The notes: generated by a model not told the origin, from the letters alone. Positions 1 to 8,685 are shown, numbered from the stretch's first letter. The stretch: 25,806 nucleotides of DNA from Pseudomonadota bacterium (GCA_015222795.1 JADFVY010000318.1:1-25806); one strand, 5' to 3'. Program-made: numbers and translations.

Positions 1-10
1 AGGCGTAGGG

Positions 11-100
11 TGGCGGATGGGGTGGGATTCGAACCCACGAGACGCGCAAACGCCTGCCGGTTTTCAAGACCGGTGCCTTCAACCGCTCGGCCACCCATCC
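11..100 (-). tRNA. tRNA-Ser (anticodon UGA), CCA encoded
   Basis: Read on the minus strand the gene starts GGATGGG and ends CCCATCC, then discriminator G, then an encoded CCA. The 7-bp acceptor stem pairs perfectly. The anticodon stem is CCGGT/ACCGG around the loop CTTGAAA, so the anticodon is TGA and reads UCA codons. The T-arm is GTGGG, loop TTCGAAT, CCCAC. A long variable arm lies between the anticodon and T stems, as expected for a class II serine tRNA, and the total is 90 nt including CCA. Confidence 0.96.
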
Positions 101-119
101 AATTCACTGACCGGGCACA

Positions 120-149
120 TATCTAATGCCTGGCCGCGCGCGCGTCCAC
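120..149 (-). promoter_or_regulatory. Candidate promoter of the tRNA-Ser gene
   Basis: On the minus strand a -35-like GTGGAC (144-149) and a -10-like TAGATA (120-125) are separated by 18 bp. This would start transcription roughly 10 to 15 bases before the mature tRNA end at 100. The match is by eye only and the -35 is weak. Confidence 0.3.
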
Positions 150-219
150 CGCTTTGCTGTCAAGAAATTTACCCGCCATTGCCATCAATGGACCATAGTT
201 TTCGTGCAACAGAGAGCTA

Positions 220-248
220 TTCACAACACGGAAGATATTGCCAGTAAT
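220..248 (+). promoter_or_regulatory. Candidate promoter of the mltB-rlpA operon
   Basis: TTCACA (220-225, 5 of 6 to TTGACA) and AGTAAT (243-248, 4 of 6 to TATAAT) are spaced by 17 bp. The implied start near 255 gives a leader of about 50 nt before the ATG at 304. It is the best sigma70-like pair seen in the 101-303 gap, which otherwise holds only a weak 6-bp hairpin (176-191). Confidence 0.35.
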
Positions 249-303
249 ACGGCGCTATGGCACAAAGTCTGGTATTGATTCCCTGAGTCCCGAAGGGTTA
301 AGT

Positions 304-1338
304 ATGTCCCGATACCTATTGCTTCCGTTGATCCCGCTGGCCATTGTCGCCGTCCTCGCCAGCGGCGTGGCCCCCGTCCGCGCTCATTCGCCGGTGACCG
401 AACCCTCCGCGCCGCCCGAACCTTTCCCGCAATGGCTGGAGCAATTGAAGGCCGATGCGCTGAAGAAGGGCATTTCGCCCGCCACCCTGGACGATGCGCT
501 GACCGACGTCGAACTAATCCCCCGGGTTATCGAACTGGACCGCAAACAGCCTGAATTCTCGATGACATTTCGTCAGTACCTGTCCGGAGTAGGTTCCGAC
601 GAACGGATCGCGAGGGGCAAAAGAGGACTGGCGAAACACCGTGCATTGCTCGATTCCGTATCCGCGCAGTACGGCGTGCCGCCGCAGTTTATTGTAGCAT
701 TATGGGGCGTCGAGACAGATTTCGGCCGGCTGACTGGCGGGTTCAAGGTCATCCCCGCTCTGGTGACGCTGGCCCATGACGGGCGCCGCGGCAGCTATTT
801 CCGCACGGAACTATTCAATGCGCTGAAGATTATCGACCAGGGCCATATCGCCGCCGACGAAATGATGGGGTCCTGGGCCGGGGCCATGGGGCAATGCCAG
901 TTCATGCCGTCCAGCTTCCTGCGCGCCGCGGTCGACAATAATGGCGACGGGCGCAAGGATATCTGGACGACCCAGGCCGACGTATTCGCCTCCGCCGCCA
1001 ATCTGCTGCGCGCCAACGGATGGGTGACGGGCAGAACATGGGGCCGCCCGGTCAAACTGCCGGACTCGTTCGATTCTGGCATGGTCGGGCACAAAGTCAG
1101 AAAATCATTGGCTGAATGGCAACGCCTCGGGGTTCGAAGGAGCGACGGCCGCGATCTGCCGCGGGTGGATATTCAGGCCTCGGTCATCACACCCGAAGGC
1201 GGGGGCGGGGCAGCGTTTATCGTTTATGAAAACTTCAGGGCGATCCTGAAATGGAACCGGTCGGACTTTTTCGCTTTGACGGTTGGTTATCTCGCCGACA
1301 GAATCAGCGGCAAGAATACGGTGATGATCCCGCAATGA
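304..1338 (+). CDS. mltB: Lytic murein transglycosylase, MltB/Slt35 family
   Basis: The 344-residue protein should cleave the MurNAc-GlcNAc bond of peptidoglycan and leave 1,6-anhydro-muramyl ends in the periplasm. An N-terminal hydrophobic signal (about residues 1-27, ending near VRA-HS) has no lipobox, so it looks soluble rather than a lipoprotein like E. coli MltB. The catalytic glutamate is probably E137 in the LWGVETDFG motif. The GAMGQCQFMPSSF stretch and an EF-hand-like loop DNNGDGRKDIW (about residues 211-221) match Slt35. The ATG at 304 is chosen because GAAGGG lies 6 nt before it and the signal peptide begins there; an in-frame ATG at 238 adds 22 non-signal residues. The stop overlaps the next gene by 4 bases (ATGA), which suggests coupled translation with rlpA. 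Exact subfamily is inferred. Confidence 0.92.
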   Translation: MSRYLLLPLIPLAIVAVLASGVAPVRAHSPVTEPSAPPEPFPQWLEQLKADALKKGISPATLDDALTDVELIPRVIELDRKQPEFSMTFRQYLSGVGSDERIARGKRGLAKHRALLDSVSAQYGVPPQFIVALWGVETDFGRLTGGFKVIPALVTLAHDGRRGSYFRTELFNALKIIDQGHIAADEMMGSWAGAMGQCQFMPSSFLRAAVDNNGDGRKDIWTTQADVFASAANLLRANGWVTGRTWGRPVKLPDSFDSGMVGHKVRKSLAEWQRLGVRRSDGRDLPRVDIQASVITPEGGGGAAFIVYENFRAILKWNRSDFFALTVGYLADRISGKNTVMIPQ

Positions 1339-2528
1339 ACGGATGGGCAATATCGGTACGGCGTGTATTTCCGTGGCTGGCCATGGCCATGTCGGCGATA
1401 CTGCTCGCCGCTTGTGTGACCGATAAACCCACTGCCGAAACAGCCGCCGGCGACCCGGCAAACCTCATCCCTGGCGCGCTGCCGCCGCCGCCGTACTCCA
1501 AACCCTTCGATCCAGGAACCTTCAAGGTCGGCAATGCCTATCAGGTGGAAGGCCTGTGGTATTACCCGAAAGTCGATCTTGCCTACGAAGAGAGCGGCAT
1601 TGCCTCATGGTACGGCCCGAACTTCCACGGCAAGAAAACCGCGAACGGCGAAATTTTCGACATGAATCTGATCGGCGCCGCGCATAAAACCCTGCCCCTG
1701 CCCAGCGTCGTGCGCGTCACTAATCTGGAAAACGGCCGCAGTCTTATTGTCCGCATCAACGACCGTGGACCTTTTGTGCGCGGACGTATCATCGATATGT
1801 CGAAGCGCGCCGCCGAATTGCTGGGCATGACCAGCAAAGGCACGGCGATGGTGCATGTTCGCCTGCTGCCCGAGGAAAGCCGGCGCGCGGCACTGGACGC
1901 CGGCGCGTCCGGGAAGGACCTGATGGCATTCGGGGCGCCACCGCCGAAAGCCTCGCCCAGCGTACCGGTGAGCGTCGAGGTGTTGGCCCCGGTGGAAGGC
2001 ATCGCTGTCGCCATGCCGGCGCCCGAGACGGCGAAATTCCCTCAGCCGGCGCCACAACCGCAAGCCATTGCCACCCAGGCGGCCGCGGCAGGCAACCAAC
2101 CGCCATCGGCGCCCCCACCCTACGGCGCAATGACGGCCGTTGCCGTCAAAGGCCCAGGCCCGGTTATTCACTCAGCGCCCGCGCCCGCGCCGGCTCCCGC
2201 GCCTGTGGCCGCACCGGCCCCCGCGAGGGCCGAGCCGATCGACGTCGCGGCCTTGCCGACGCGCGAAGAGGTCGAGGTGCAGCCTGTAAAAAATCGACCG
2301 ACCATATTCATCCAGGCCGGCGCCTTTCGGGAATACGTCAACGCCAACCGCCTGCGGGCGCGATTGACTAGTCTGGGACACCCGGTCAACGTATCCCAGG
2401 TCTACGTTACCAATCAGCCCTTCTTCCGGGTCAGGCTGGGGCCGCTGCTGACTGTCGAGGACGCTGACATTGCGTTGGAACGGGTTGTCGCACTTGGCTA
2501 TCCGGAAGCTCTAATTGTCGTCGACTGA
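1335..2528 (+). CDS. rlpA: RlpA family septal-ring lytic transglycosylase lipoprotein
   Basis: The 397-residue protein begins with a lipoprotein signal whose lipobox LAAC puts the lipidated cysteine at residue 27. A double-psi beta-barrel domain follows (about residues 87-180), with the SGIASWYG and RINDRGPFVRGRIIDMS signatures. A long Pro/Ala-rich linker (about 200-320) leads to a C-terminal SPOR domain (about 321-397, starting IFIQAGAF). RlpA proteins act on glycan strands lacking stem peptides, and SPOR domains bring them to the division septum. The start is the ATG in the 4-base overlap with the upstream transglycosylase gene, which gives a proper signal peptide; the longer frame from 1251 does not. 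Two glycan-cleaving enzymes are therefore made from coupled genes. The lipid anchor and septal site are inferred from family knowledge. Confidence 0.93.
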   Translation: MNGWAISVRRVFPWLAMAMSAILLAACVTDKPTAETAAGDPANLIPGALPPPPYSKPFDPGTFKVGNAYQVEGLWYYPKVDLAYEESGIASWYGPNFHGKKTANGEIFDMNLIGAAHKTLPLPSVVRVTNLENGRSLIVRINDRGPFVRGRIIDMSKRAAELLGMTSKGTAMVHVRLLPEESRRAALDAGASGKDLMAFGAPPPKASPSVPVSVEVLAPVEGIAVAMPAPETAKFPQPAPQPQAIATQAAAAGNQPPSAPPPYGAMTAVAVKGPGPVIHSAPAPAPAPAPVAAPAPARAEPIDVAALPTREEVEVQPVKNRPTIFIQAGAFREYVNANRLRARLTSLGHPVNVSQVYVTNQPFFRVRLGPLLTVEDADIALERVVALGYPEALIVVD

Positions 2529-2561
2529 CCATGAACAATCAAGTTAGAAAATACGGATAGC

Positions 2562-3710
2562 ATGATGAAATATCTATCTTTACGAATCCTTTTTATGATC
2601 GTAATCGCACTCACCAGCATAAACCTGACCGGGGCGGCCCTGGCGGTCGAAACCACCGCCAAACAGGCGATTGTGATCGACTACGATACCGGCAATGTGC
2701 TCTACGCCAAAAATGCCGACGAAATCGTCGGTCCGGCCTCGATGACCAAGATGATGACGATCGACCTTTTATTCGAACGACTGAAGGATGGCCGGCTGTC
2801 GCTGGAAAGCGAACTCGCGGTTAGCGAAAAAGCCTGGAAGATGGGCGGTTCCAAAATGTGGGTCGAGGTCGGCAAGACGGCCAAGGTCGAGGACCTGATC
2901 CGTGGCATTGTCGTGCAATCCGGCAACGACGCCACGATCGTGGTCGCCGAGGGACTGGCCGGCACCGAGGAAGCCTTCGCCCTGGAAATGACCGAGAAGG
3001 CAAGATCGCTGGGAATGGACAATACGAGTTTCCGCAACGCCAGCGGCTGGCCGGCGGAAGACCACTACACGACAGTGCGGGATCTGGCGGTTTTGGCGAC
3101 CGCGACAATCCGTGATTTTCCGGATTATTACCATTATTACGCTGAAAAGGAATTCACCTACAGCAAGATCAAACAGCCCAACCGCAACCCGCTTCTTTAC
3201 AAGAACATAGGGGCCGATGGTCTGAAAACAGGTCATACCGAGGAATCGGGTTACGGGTTGGTTGGATCGGCAATGCGCGACGGCCGCAGGATCGTCATTG
3301 TGGCCCATGGCATGGGCTCAACGCGCGAACGTAGCGAACAGGCGGAACGGCTGATTTCCTGGGCATTCCGCGAATGGGGCCAGTATTCCCTGTTCGAGTC
3401 CGGCGAAACCGTGGCGCAGGTTCCGGTCTGGCTGGGCGACAGCGAAACAGTACCGGTCGTTGTGCGCGACAAACTGTTGGTTTCCGTGCCGCGTAATGCG
3501 CGCAAGGGCATGAAGGTGACGCTGGTGCACCAGGAGTCCGTGCCCGTTCCGATCGCCAAGGGCGATATGATCGCTAAACTAGTGGTGTCGGCAAAGGGCA
3601 TGGAGGATATCGAGGTGCCGCTCCATGCGGGCGCGGATGTGGGGGAAGGGGGCTTCTTCGGCAATTTCGGGGCGGCGATTTCCTATCTCCTGCAGAGCCT
3701 GTTCAGCTGA
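2562..3710 (+). CDS. dacA: D-alanyl-D-alanine carboxypeptidase (PBP5/6-like, peptidase S11)
   Basis: This 382-residue low-molecular-weight penicillin-binding protein removes the terminal D-Ala from pentapeptide stems in the periplasm. A signal peptide covers about residues 1-28. All three active-site motifs are present: SMTK (60-63, nucleophile S60), SGN (120-122) and KTG (222-224). A beta-rich C-terminal domain follows, ending in an amphipathic helix (FGAAISYLLQSLF) that probably attaches to the inner membrane. The start could be ATG 2562 or the adjacent ATG 2565; a weak GGA at 2555-2557 fits 2565 slightly better. It lies 33 nt after rlpA and 8 nt before tmk, so it probably shares their transcript. 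With the two upstream enzymes it forms a wall-remodelling trio. Numbering of dac paralogues cannot be settled here. Confidence 0.95.
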   Translation: MMKYLSLRILFMIVIALTSINLTGAALAVETTAKQAIVIDYDTGNVLYAKNADEIVGPASMTKMMTIDLLFERLKDGRLSLESELAVSEKAWKMGGSKMWVEVGKTAKVEDLIRGIVVQSGNDATIVVAEGLAGTEEAFALEMTEKARSLGMDNTSFRNASGWPAEDHYTTVRDLAVLATATIRDFPDYYHYYAEKEFTYSKIKQPNRNPLLYKNIGADGLKTGHTEESGYGLVGSAMRDGRRIVIVAHGMGSTRERSEQAERLISWAFREWGQYSLFESGETVAQVPVWLGDSETVPVVVRDKLLVSVPRNARKGMKVTLVHQESVPVPIAKGDMIAKLVVSAKGMEDIEVPLHAGADVGEGGFFGNFGAAISYLLQSLFS

Positions 3711-3718
3711 CGGCGTCT

Positions 3719-4369
3719 ATGACGGAAAATCATCAGGGGCGCTTCATAACGCTGGAAGGCGGGGAGGGTGGTGGAAAGTCCACCCAGGCCCGCCGCCTCG
3801 CCGCCATGCTGGAGAGCGAGGCCGGCGAAATCCTGCTCACCCGTGAACCCGGCGGCTCCCCCGGGGCGGAGCAGATCCGCGGGCTGCTGGTCGATGGCGA
3901 GGTGCACCGCTGGGACGCAATTACCGAGACATTGCTGCATTTCGCGGCGCGCCGGGACCATCTGGTCAATACGGTACAGCCTGCGCTGGCGCGCGGCGCC
4001 TGGGTGATTTCGGACCGGTTCGCCGATTCCACCATGGCTTATCAAGGATTTGGCCACGGGGTCGACAGGGACGCCATCGCCGAGCTTTACCGAATCTGCG
4101 TGGGATCGCTGAAACCCGACCTGACGCTGATTCTGGACCTGCCGGTCGAAGCGGGGCTGGCGCGCGCCGCCGGGCGCGGCGGGGGCGAGGACCGTTACGA
4201 GCGCATGGACGTCGCCTTCCATGAACGTTTGCGCCAGGGATTCCTGGAAATCGCCGGCCGGGAGCCGGCGCGGTGCGTGGTTATCGATGCCGCGCGGGGC
4301 GAAGACGAGGTCCATGCGCAAATTATCGCTGCCGTTCGCGAGCGCATGGCGTTACCATCAGCGCCATGA
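3719..4369 (+). CDS. tmk: Thymidylate kinase
   Basis: The 216-residue protein phosphorylates dTMP to dTDP with ATP in the cytoplasm, a required step of dTTP supply. The P-loop GGEGGGKST covers residues 14-22, followed by the TREPGGS segment that positions the nucleotides. SDRFADSTMAYQG is the DR motif region, and a Gly/Arg-rich lid (AAGRGGGEDRYER) comes near residue 150. Length is normal for bacterial Tmk. The ATG at 3719 is 8 nt after the dacA stop, and the gene overlaps holB by 4 bases (ATGA). The tmk-holB pairing is widespread in bacteria and joins two replication functions. Nothing is unusual in the sequence. Confidence 0.97.
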   Translation: MTENHQGRFITLEGGEGGGKSTQARRLAAMLESEAGEILLTREPGGSPGAEQIRGLLVDGEVHRWDAITETLLHFAARRDHLVNTVQPALARGAWVISDRFADSTMAYQGFGHGVDRDAIAELYRICVGSLKPDLTLILDLPVEAGLARAAGRGGGEDRYERMDVAFHERLRQGFLEIAGREPARCVVIDAARGEDEVHAQIIAAVRERMALPSAP

Positions 4370-5460
4370 CGGCGGAAGACAATACATCCAGACCGCGCGG
4401 GACAATGGAACTTTCCGGCCATCAAGCGGCCGAGGGAATTCTGCTGGAGTCCTGGAACTCGGGCCGCATGCCACATGCCTGGCTATTTGCGGGCCCGCGC
4501 GGCATTGGCAAGGCGACGCTGGCCTACAGGGTCGCGCGCTTCGTTTTAAGCCAAGGCGCGGGGCAGGGCGGCGGGCTGTTCGGCGAAGACACCGCCGCCG
4601 ATAGTCTCGAAATCGACCCCGCGCATCCGGTCTGCCGCCAGATCACCGCCAGCGGGCATCCGGACATGCTGACCATCGAGCGCTCGATCAATTCGAGTAC
4701 TAAAAAGCTGAGGGGCGAGATCGTCGTCGATGATGTAAAACGCCTTTCATCCTTCCTGTCGCTCACCACGTCGGCCGGGGATTGGCGCGTGGTGATCGTC
4801 GATGCCGCGGACGAGATGAACCGCAACGCCGCCAACGCGCTGCTGAAGGGACTGGAGGAACCGCCGGCCAACACGCTGTTCCTGCTGGTCGCCCACGCGC
4901 CCGGGCGGCTGTTACCCACCATTCGCTCGCGTTGCCGCAATCTGAACCTGTCGCCATTGCCTGAACCGACAATCATCGAACTGCTGTCGCGGCATGCGCC
5001 GGACCTGCCGACGGCGGACGCCCAGTCCCTGGCGCGGCTGGCCCAGGGCAGCATTGGCGAGGCGCTGGCCCTGGCCGAGGCCGGCGGGCTGGAGCTTTAC
5101 CGGGAAATGGTCGGGTTGTTCGCGCAGCTCGACCGGCTGGATATCAAAGCCGTCCATGGCCTGGGAACCAGGATGGGCCGGGCCGGCGCCGAGGAATCCT
5201 TCCGAATGTTGGCCGGGCTGGTTGACCGCTGGCTGGCCGGGATGCTGCTGGGTCAGGCCCGGGGCGCGATGAGGCCGGAGATCGTCGATGGGGAAGGGGA
5301 GACCGCGCGGCGGCTGTGGTCGCGTGGCGGCCTTGCGAACTGGCTCGGGGTATGGGAAAAGGTGATCCGCCTGTTTTCGCAGGCCGAGCGTGCCAATCTC
5401 GACCGCAAGCAGGTCGTGATAAGCGCTTTTCTTATGCTGGAAACGGCCGCGCGCGGCTGA
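4366..5460 (+). CDS. holB: DNA polymerase III subunit delta-prime
   Basis: The 364-residue protein is the delta-prime subunit of the clamp loader that puts the sliding clamp onto DNA. The AAA+ domain starts with a Walker-A-like GPRGIGKAT (residues 43-51). The DAADEMNRNAANALLKGLEEPP region holds the sensor and helix seen in clamp-loader subunits, and a TIRSRCRNL segment carries the SRC motif that completes the ATP site of the neighbouring subunit. The cysteine zinc module of DnaX-like proteins is reduced to a lone CRQI segment, consistent with a non-catalytic subunit. The start is the ATG in the tmk overlap; the upstream in-frame ATG at 4273 lies inside tmk and adds Arg-rich shadow sequence. 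The C-terminal half is divergent, as usual in this family. Confidence 0.93.
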   Translation: MTAEDNTSRPRGTMELSGHQAAEGILLESWNSGRMPHAWLFAGPRGIGKATLAYRVARFVLSQGAGQGGGLFGEDTAADSLEIDPAHPVCRQITASGHPDMLTIERSINSSTKKLRGEIVVDDVKRLSSFLSLTTSAGDWRVVIVDAADEMNRNAANALLKGLEEPPANTLFLLVAHAPGRLLPTIRSRCRNLNLSPLPEPTIIELLSRHAPDLPTADAQSLARLAQGSIGEALALAEAGGLELYREMVGLFAQLDRLDIKAVHGLGTRMGRAGAEESFRMLAGLVDRWLAGMLLGQARGAMRPEIVDGEGETARRLWSRGGLANWLGVWEKVIRLFSQAERANLDRKQVVISAFLMLETAARG

Positions 5461-5500
5461 CCCCGACATATTGATATAAGCGATTACCCGGAGAGCCTGA

Positions 5501-7057
5501 ATGGCCGTTGACAAGACCTATTACATCACGACGCCGATTTACTATGTGAACGACGCACCCCATATCGGCCACGCCTATACGACGCTGGCCTGCGACGTGC
5601 TGGCGCGCTTCAAGCGGCTGGACGGCTACGACGTCCATTTCCTGACCGGCACCGACGAGCATGGCCAGAAGGTCGAAAAGGCGGCAGATGACGCAGGGGT
5701 GGACCCGAAGGCGTTCACGGACAAGGTGTCAACGAATTTTCGCGACCTGGCCGCGGCCATGGGCTTCAGCAACGACGATTTCATTCGCACCACCGAGGAA
5801 CGCCATAAACGTTCCGTCCAGGCGATTTGGAAGACACTGGCCGACAACGGGCATATTTATCTGGGCAGTTATGCCGGCTGGTACGCGGTGCGCGACGAAG
5901 CCTTCTATACGGATTCGGAGCTTGAAAAGCAGCCGGACGGCACGCGGATCGCCAAGGCGTCGGGCGCCGCGGTGGAATGGGTCGAGGAACCGAGCTACTT
6001 CTTCGATCTATCGAAATGGCAGGACAGATTGCTAGAGTTTTATGATGAAAATCCGGATTTCATCCTGCCGAAAACCCGGCGCAACGAGGTAATCAGCTTC
6101 GTAAAATCAGGCCTGAGGGATCTGTCGGTCTCGCGCACCACCTTTAAATGGGGCATCCCGGTGCCGGGCGACGACGATCATATCATGTATGTCTGGCTCG
6201 ACGCGTTGACCAACTATATCACCGCTGCCGGGTATCCCGACACCGAGTCCGACATGTATCGGCGCTACTGGCCGGCTGACCTGCATATGGTCGGCAAGGA
6301 TATCCTGCGCTTTCATGCGGTCTACTGGCCGGCCTTCCTGATGGGCGCGGGCCTTGAGCCGCCCAGGCGGGTCTTCGCCCATGGCTGGTGGACCAACGAG
6401 GGCAAGAAGATTTCCAAATCGTTGGGCAATGTGATCGAGCCCAATGCACTGATCGAACAATACGGCCTCGATCCCGTGCGCTATTTCCTGCTGCGCGAAG
6501 TACCCTTCGGCAATGACGGCGATTTCTCGCACCGGGCCATGATCGGACGGCTGAACGGGGATCTGGCCAATGATCTGGGCAATCTGTGCCAGCGCGTGCT
6601 GTCGATGGTCGCCAAGAATTGCGATGGCGCCGTTCCCGATCCGGCCGGGCGCGAGGACGCCAGCGACGACGCGTTGATGAACCAGGCGGCGGCCACGCTG
6701 GATCGCGTGCGCGCGGAGCTGGACGTCCAGTCCTTCCACAATGCGCTGACGGCGATCTGGGAAGTAGTGGCCGAGGCCAACCGCTATGTCGATGCCCAGG
6801 CCCCCTGGGCGCTGCGCAAGACCGACCCGGAACGCATGCAGGCCGTGCTCTACGCGCTGGCGGAGACGATCCGGCGCATTGCCATCATCGTACAGCCCTT
6901 CATGCCGGATGCGGCCTCGGCGATCCTCGACCAGTTGGCGGTCGAGGCGGACCAGCGCGTGCTTGCCAATATGGGCGGCAAGGAGCTGAAACCGGGAACG
7001 CAGCTGCCAAAACCCGAACCAGTATTCCCACGCTACGTCGAGGAAGAAGAGGGGTAG
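5501..7057 (+). CDS. metG: Methionyl-tRNA synthetase
   Basis: The 518-residue enzyme charges tRNA-Met for initiation and elongation. The class I signatures are HIGH at residues 21-24 and KISKS at 303-307 (in GKKISKSLGN). The TDEHGQK and VWLDALTNY regions are typical of MetRS. The connective region around GWYAVRDEAFY lacks the Cys-x-x-Cys zinc knuckle found in E. coli-type enzymes, so this is the shorter zinc-free type common in alphaproteobacteria. There is no C-terminal tRNA-binding (EMAP/Trbp111-like) domain, in line with the length. A GGAGAG ribosome site precedes the ATG at 5501. The gene is 40 nt after holB and 6 nt before tatD. Confidence 0.97.
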   Translation: MAVDKTYYITTPIYYVNDAPHIGHAYTTLACDVLARFKRLDGYDVHFLTGTDEHGQKVEKAADDAGVDPKAFTDKVSTNFRDLAAAMGFSNDDFIRTTEERHKRSVQAIWKTLADNGHIYLGSYAGWYAVRDEAFYTDSELEKQPDGTRIAKASGAAVEWVEEPSYFFDLSKWQDRLLEFYDENPDFILPKTRRNEVISFVKSGLRDLSVSRTTFKWGIPVPGDDDHIMYVWLDALTNYITAAGYPDTESDMYRRYWPADLHMVGKDILRFHAVYWPAFLMGAGLEPPRRVFAHGWWTNEGKKISKSLGNVIEPNALIEQYGLDPVRYFLLREVPFGNDGDFSHRAMIGRLNGDLANDLGNLCQRVLSMVAKNCDGAVPDPAGREDASDDALMNQAAATLDRVRAELDVQSFHNALTAIWEVVAEANRYVDAQAPWALRKTDPERMQAVLYALAETIRRIAIIVQPFMPDAASAILDQLAVEADQRVLANMGGKELKPGTQLPKPEPVFPRYVEEEEG

Positions 7058-7063
7058 GGCGTT

Positions 7064-7852
7064 ATGTTCATGGTGGACAGCCACTGTCATCTCGATTTCC
7101 GGGATTTCGAGGGCGAACTCGACGATGTCGTTGGGCGGGCGCGCGACGCCGGCGTCGGCGCGATGGTGACGATCTGCACCCATCTCAGCCGTTTCGACCG
7201 GGTCCGCGCCATTGCCGAGCGTTACGATAACATCTGGTGTTCGGCCGGTGTTCATCCCCATGAGGCGGACGGCGAGGGCGAGGCCGCGACGGTCGAGGCG
7301 CTGGTGGCGCTGGCCGCCGACCCGCTGGTCGTGGGAATCGGCGAGACCGGCCTGGATTTTTATTACGAACACAGCGCGCGCGAACGTCAGCTGGCCAGCT
7401 TCCGCAACCATATCATCGCGGCGCGCGAGACCGGATTGCCGCTGATCGTCCATACCCGGGACGCCGACAAGGAAACGGCTGAAATCCTTGCCGAGGAATA
7501 CGCAAAAGGCCCATTCACGGGCCTTATTCATTGCTTTAGTACGTCTTCCTATATGGCTGAAAAAGCGTTGGAAATCGGGTTTTATATATCGCTGTCCGGG
7601 ATCATCACCTTCAAGGCGGCCGAGGAACTTCGCGAGACGGTCCGTACACTGCCGCTCGATCGCCTGCTGATCGAAACAGACGCGCCCTACCTGGCGCCCG
7701 TGCCCAAACGCGGCAAACGCAATGAGCCGTCCTTCGTCGCCCATACCGGCGCCATGCTGGCCGAATTGAAGCAGGTCGGCATGGACGAATTGGCGCGCGC
7801 CACGACGGACAATTTTTTCCGTATATTCGCCAAGGCGGAACGGCCTGGATGA
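7064..7852 (+). CDS. tatD: TatD family metal-dependent deoxyribonuclease
   Basis: The 262-residue protein has the TIM-barrel amidohydrolase-like fold of TatD nucleases, which have 3'-5' exonuclease activity and are linked to DNA repair and fragmentation. Visible metal ligands are H7 and H9 in DSHCHLD, E94 in GIGETGLD, H130, H156 and D206 in ETDAPYLAP, so the site looks complete. Length is typical. The ATG at 7064 has GAGGGG 9 nt upstream; ATG 7070 would remove only two residues. The gene starts 6 nt after metG and overlaps the next gene by 4 bases (ATGA). Whether this is the TatD or the YcfH/YjjV branch cannot be told from this reading. Confidence 0.94.
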   Translation: MFMVDSHCHLDFRDFEGELDDVVGRARDAGVGAMVTICTHLSRFDRVRAIAERYDNIWCSAGVHPHEADGEGEAATVEALVALAADPLVVGIGETGLDFYYEHSARERQLASFRNHIIAARETGLPLIVHTRDADKETAEILAEEYAKGPFTGLIHCFSTSSYMAEKALEIGFYISLSGIITFKAAEELRETVRTLPLDRLLIETDAPYLAPVPKRGKRNEPSFVAHTGAMLAELKQVGMDELARATTDNFFRIFAKAERPG

Positions 7853-8643
7853 GCGATCTCAAGGTTACTGTGCTGGGTTCTGGGGCATCGGGCGGTGTGC
7901 CGCTGATCGGCAATAACTGGGGCGTTTGCGACCCGAATGAACCGAAAAACCGCCGCCGGCGCAGCTCCATCCTCATCCAGTCGGACGAAACGACGGTGCT
8001 GGTGGATGCCTCGCCGGATTGCCGGTCTCAGCTATTGGATGCCGGTGTCGAGCGACTCGACGCGGTGATTTTCACCCATGCCCATGCCGATCACATCCAC
8101 GGGATCGATGATCTGCGCTGGGTCAATGTCGCCATGGAGGCGGTAATCCCGGCTTATGGCAGCGAACTTACGCTGGAACAGATCAATACCCGGTTCGGCT
8201 ATGTGTTTGCGCCGCTGGACGAAAAAAAATCGCGTAACTACTTTTACAAACCCTGCCTGGACCCCATTCCTGTTCATGATGCTTTTCGGATTGGCGACCT
8301 GGATATCCGTGCCTTCACCCAGGACCATGGTTTCAGCAACACGCTGGGCCTGCGGATCGGCAAGTTCGGTTATTCGGTCGATGTGGTGGAATTGGACGAG
8401 ACGGCCTTTGGTGTACTGGAGGGCGTCGATACATGGATCATCGGCTGCCTGGGCCCCAAACCGCATCCCACCCATGCGCATGTGGAAAAGGTGATCGGCT
8501 GGGTCGACAGGCTTCGTCCCAATCATGCATGGCTGACACATATGAGCCACATGCTGGACTACAGGGAACTGGAAGATAGTCTGCCTGACGGCATTAATGC
8601 GGCATATGATGGAATGACCATTACTATCGATAATTACAAGTAA
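7849..8643 (+). CDS. MBL-fold metallohydrolase, PhnP-like
   Basis: The 264-residue protein has a metallo-beta-lactamase fold with the motif THAHADHIHG (metal ligands H77, H79, D81, H82), a downstream DHGFSNTLGLRI segment and a C-terminal LTHMSHML. The opening VTVLGSGASGGVPLIGNNWGVCDP, the DCRSQLL segment and the overall plan resemble PhnP, a phosphoribosyl cyclic phosphodiesterase of the C-P lyase pathway. No phn genes are nearby, so the substrate is open; proteins of this group coupled to tatD are common in alphaproteobacteria and are not known to act on phosphonates. The ATG overlaps the tatD stop (ATGA), so the two are probably co-translated. It ends the plus-strand operon. Confidence 0.88.
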   Translation: MSDLKVTVLGSGASGGVPLIGNNWGVCDPNEPKNRRRRSSILIQSDETTVLVDASPDCRSQLLDAGVERLDAVIFTHAHADHIHGIDDLRWVNVAMEAVIPAYGSELTLEQINTRFGYVFAPLDEKKSRNYFYKPCLDPIPVHDAFRIGDLDIRAFTQDHGFSNTLGLRIGKFGYSVDVVELDETAFGVLEGVDTWIIGCLGPKPHPTHAHVEKVIGWVDRLRPNHAWLTHMSHMLDYRELEDSLPDGINAAYDGMTITIDNYK

Positions 8644-8685
8644 ATTTAGTCGACAGTGTCATTTAGAATATCGCTCTCTATTTTC

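Noticed and set aside
176..191. CCATTG-CCAT-CAATGG hairpin in the first intergenic gap
   Set aside because: Six AT-containing base pairs with no U-tract; expected by chance at this scale.
4912..5514. 200-codon minus-strand open frame over holB and the metG start
   Set aside because: It covers the metG ribosome site and lacks any motif; a shadow of holB.
5869..5920. Missing zinc knuckle in MetRS as a defect
   Set aside because: Zinc-free MetRS of this length is normal in alphaproteobacteria; the HIGH and KISKS motifs are intact.
6107..7744. 545-codon open frame on the minus strand across metG and tatD
   Set aside because: It is fully antisense to two clearly recognised enzymes, has no family motif and a biased His/Arg/Gly-rich composition, as expected for a third-position GC shadow.
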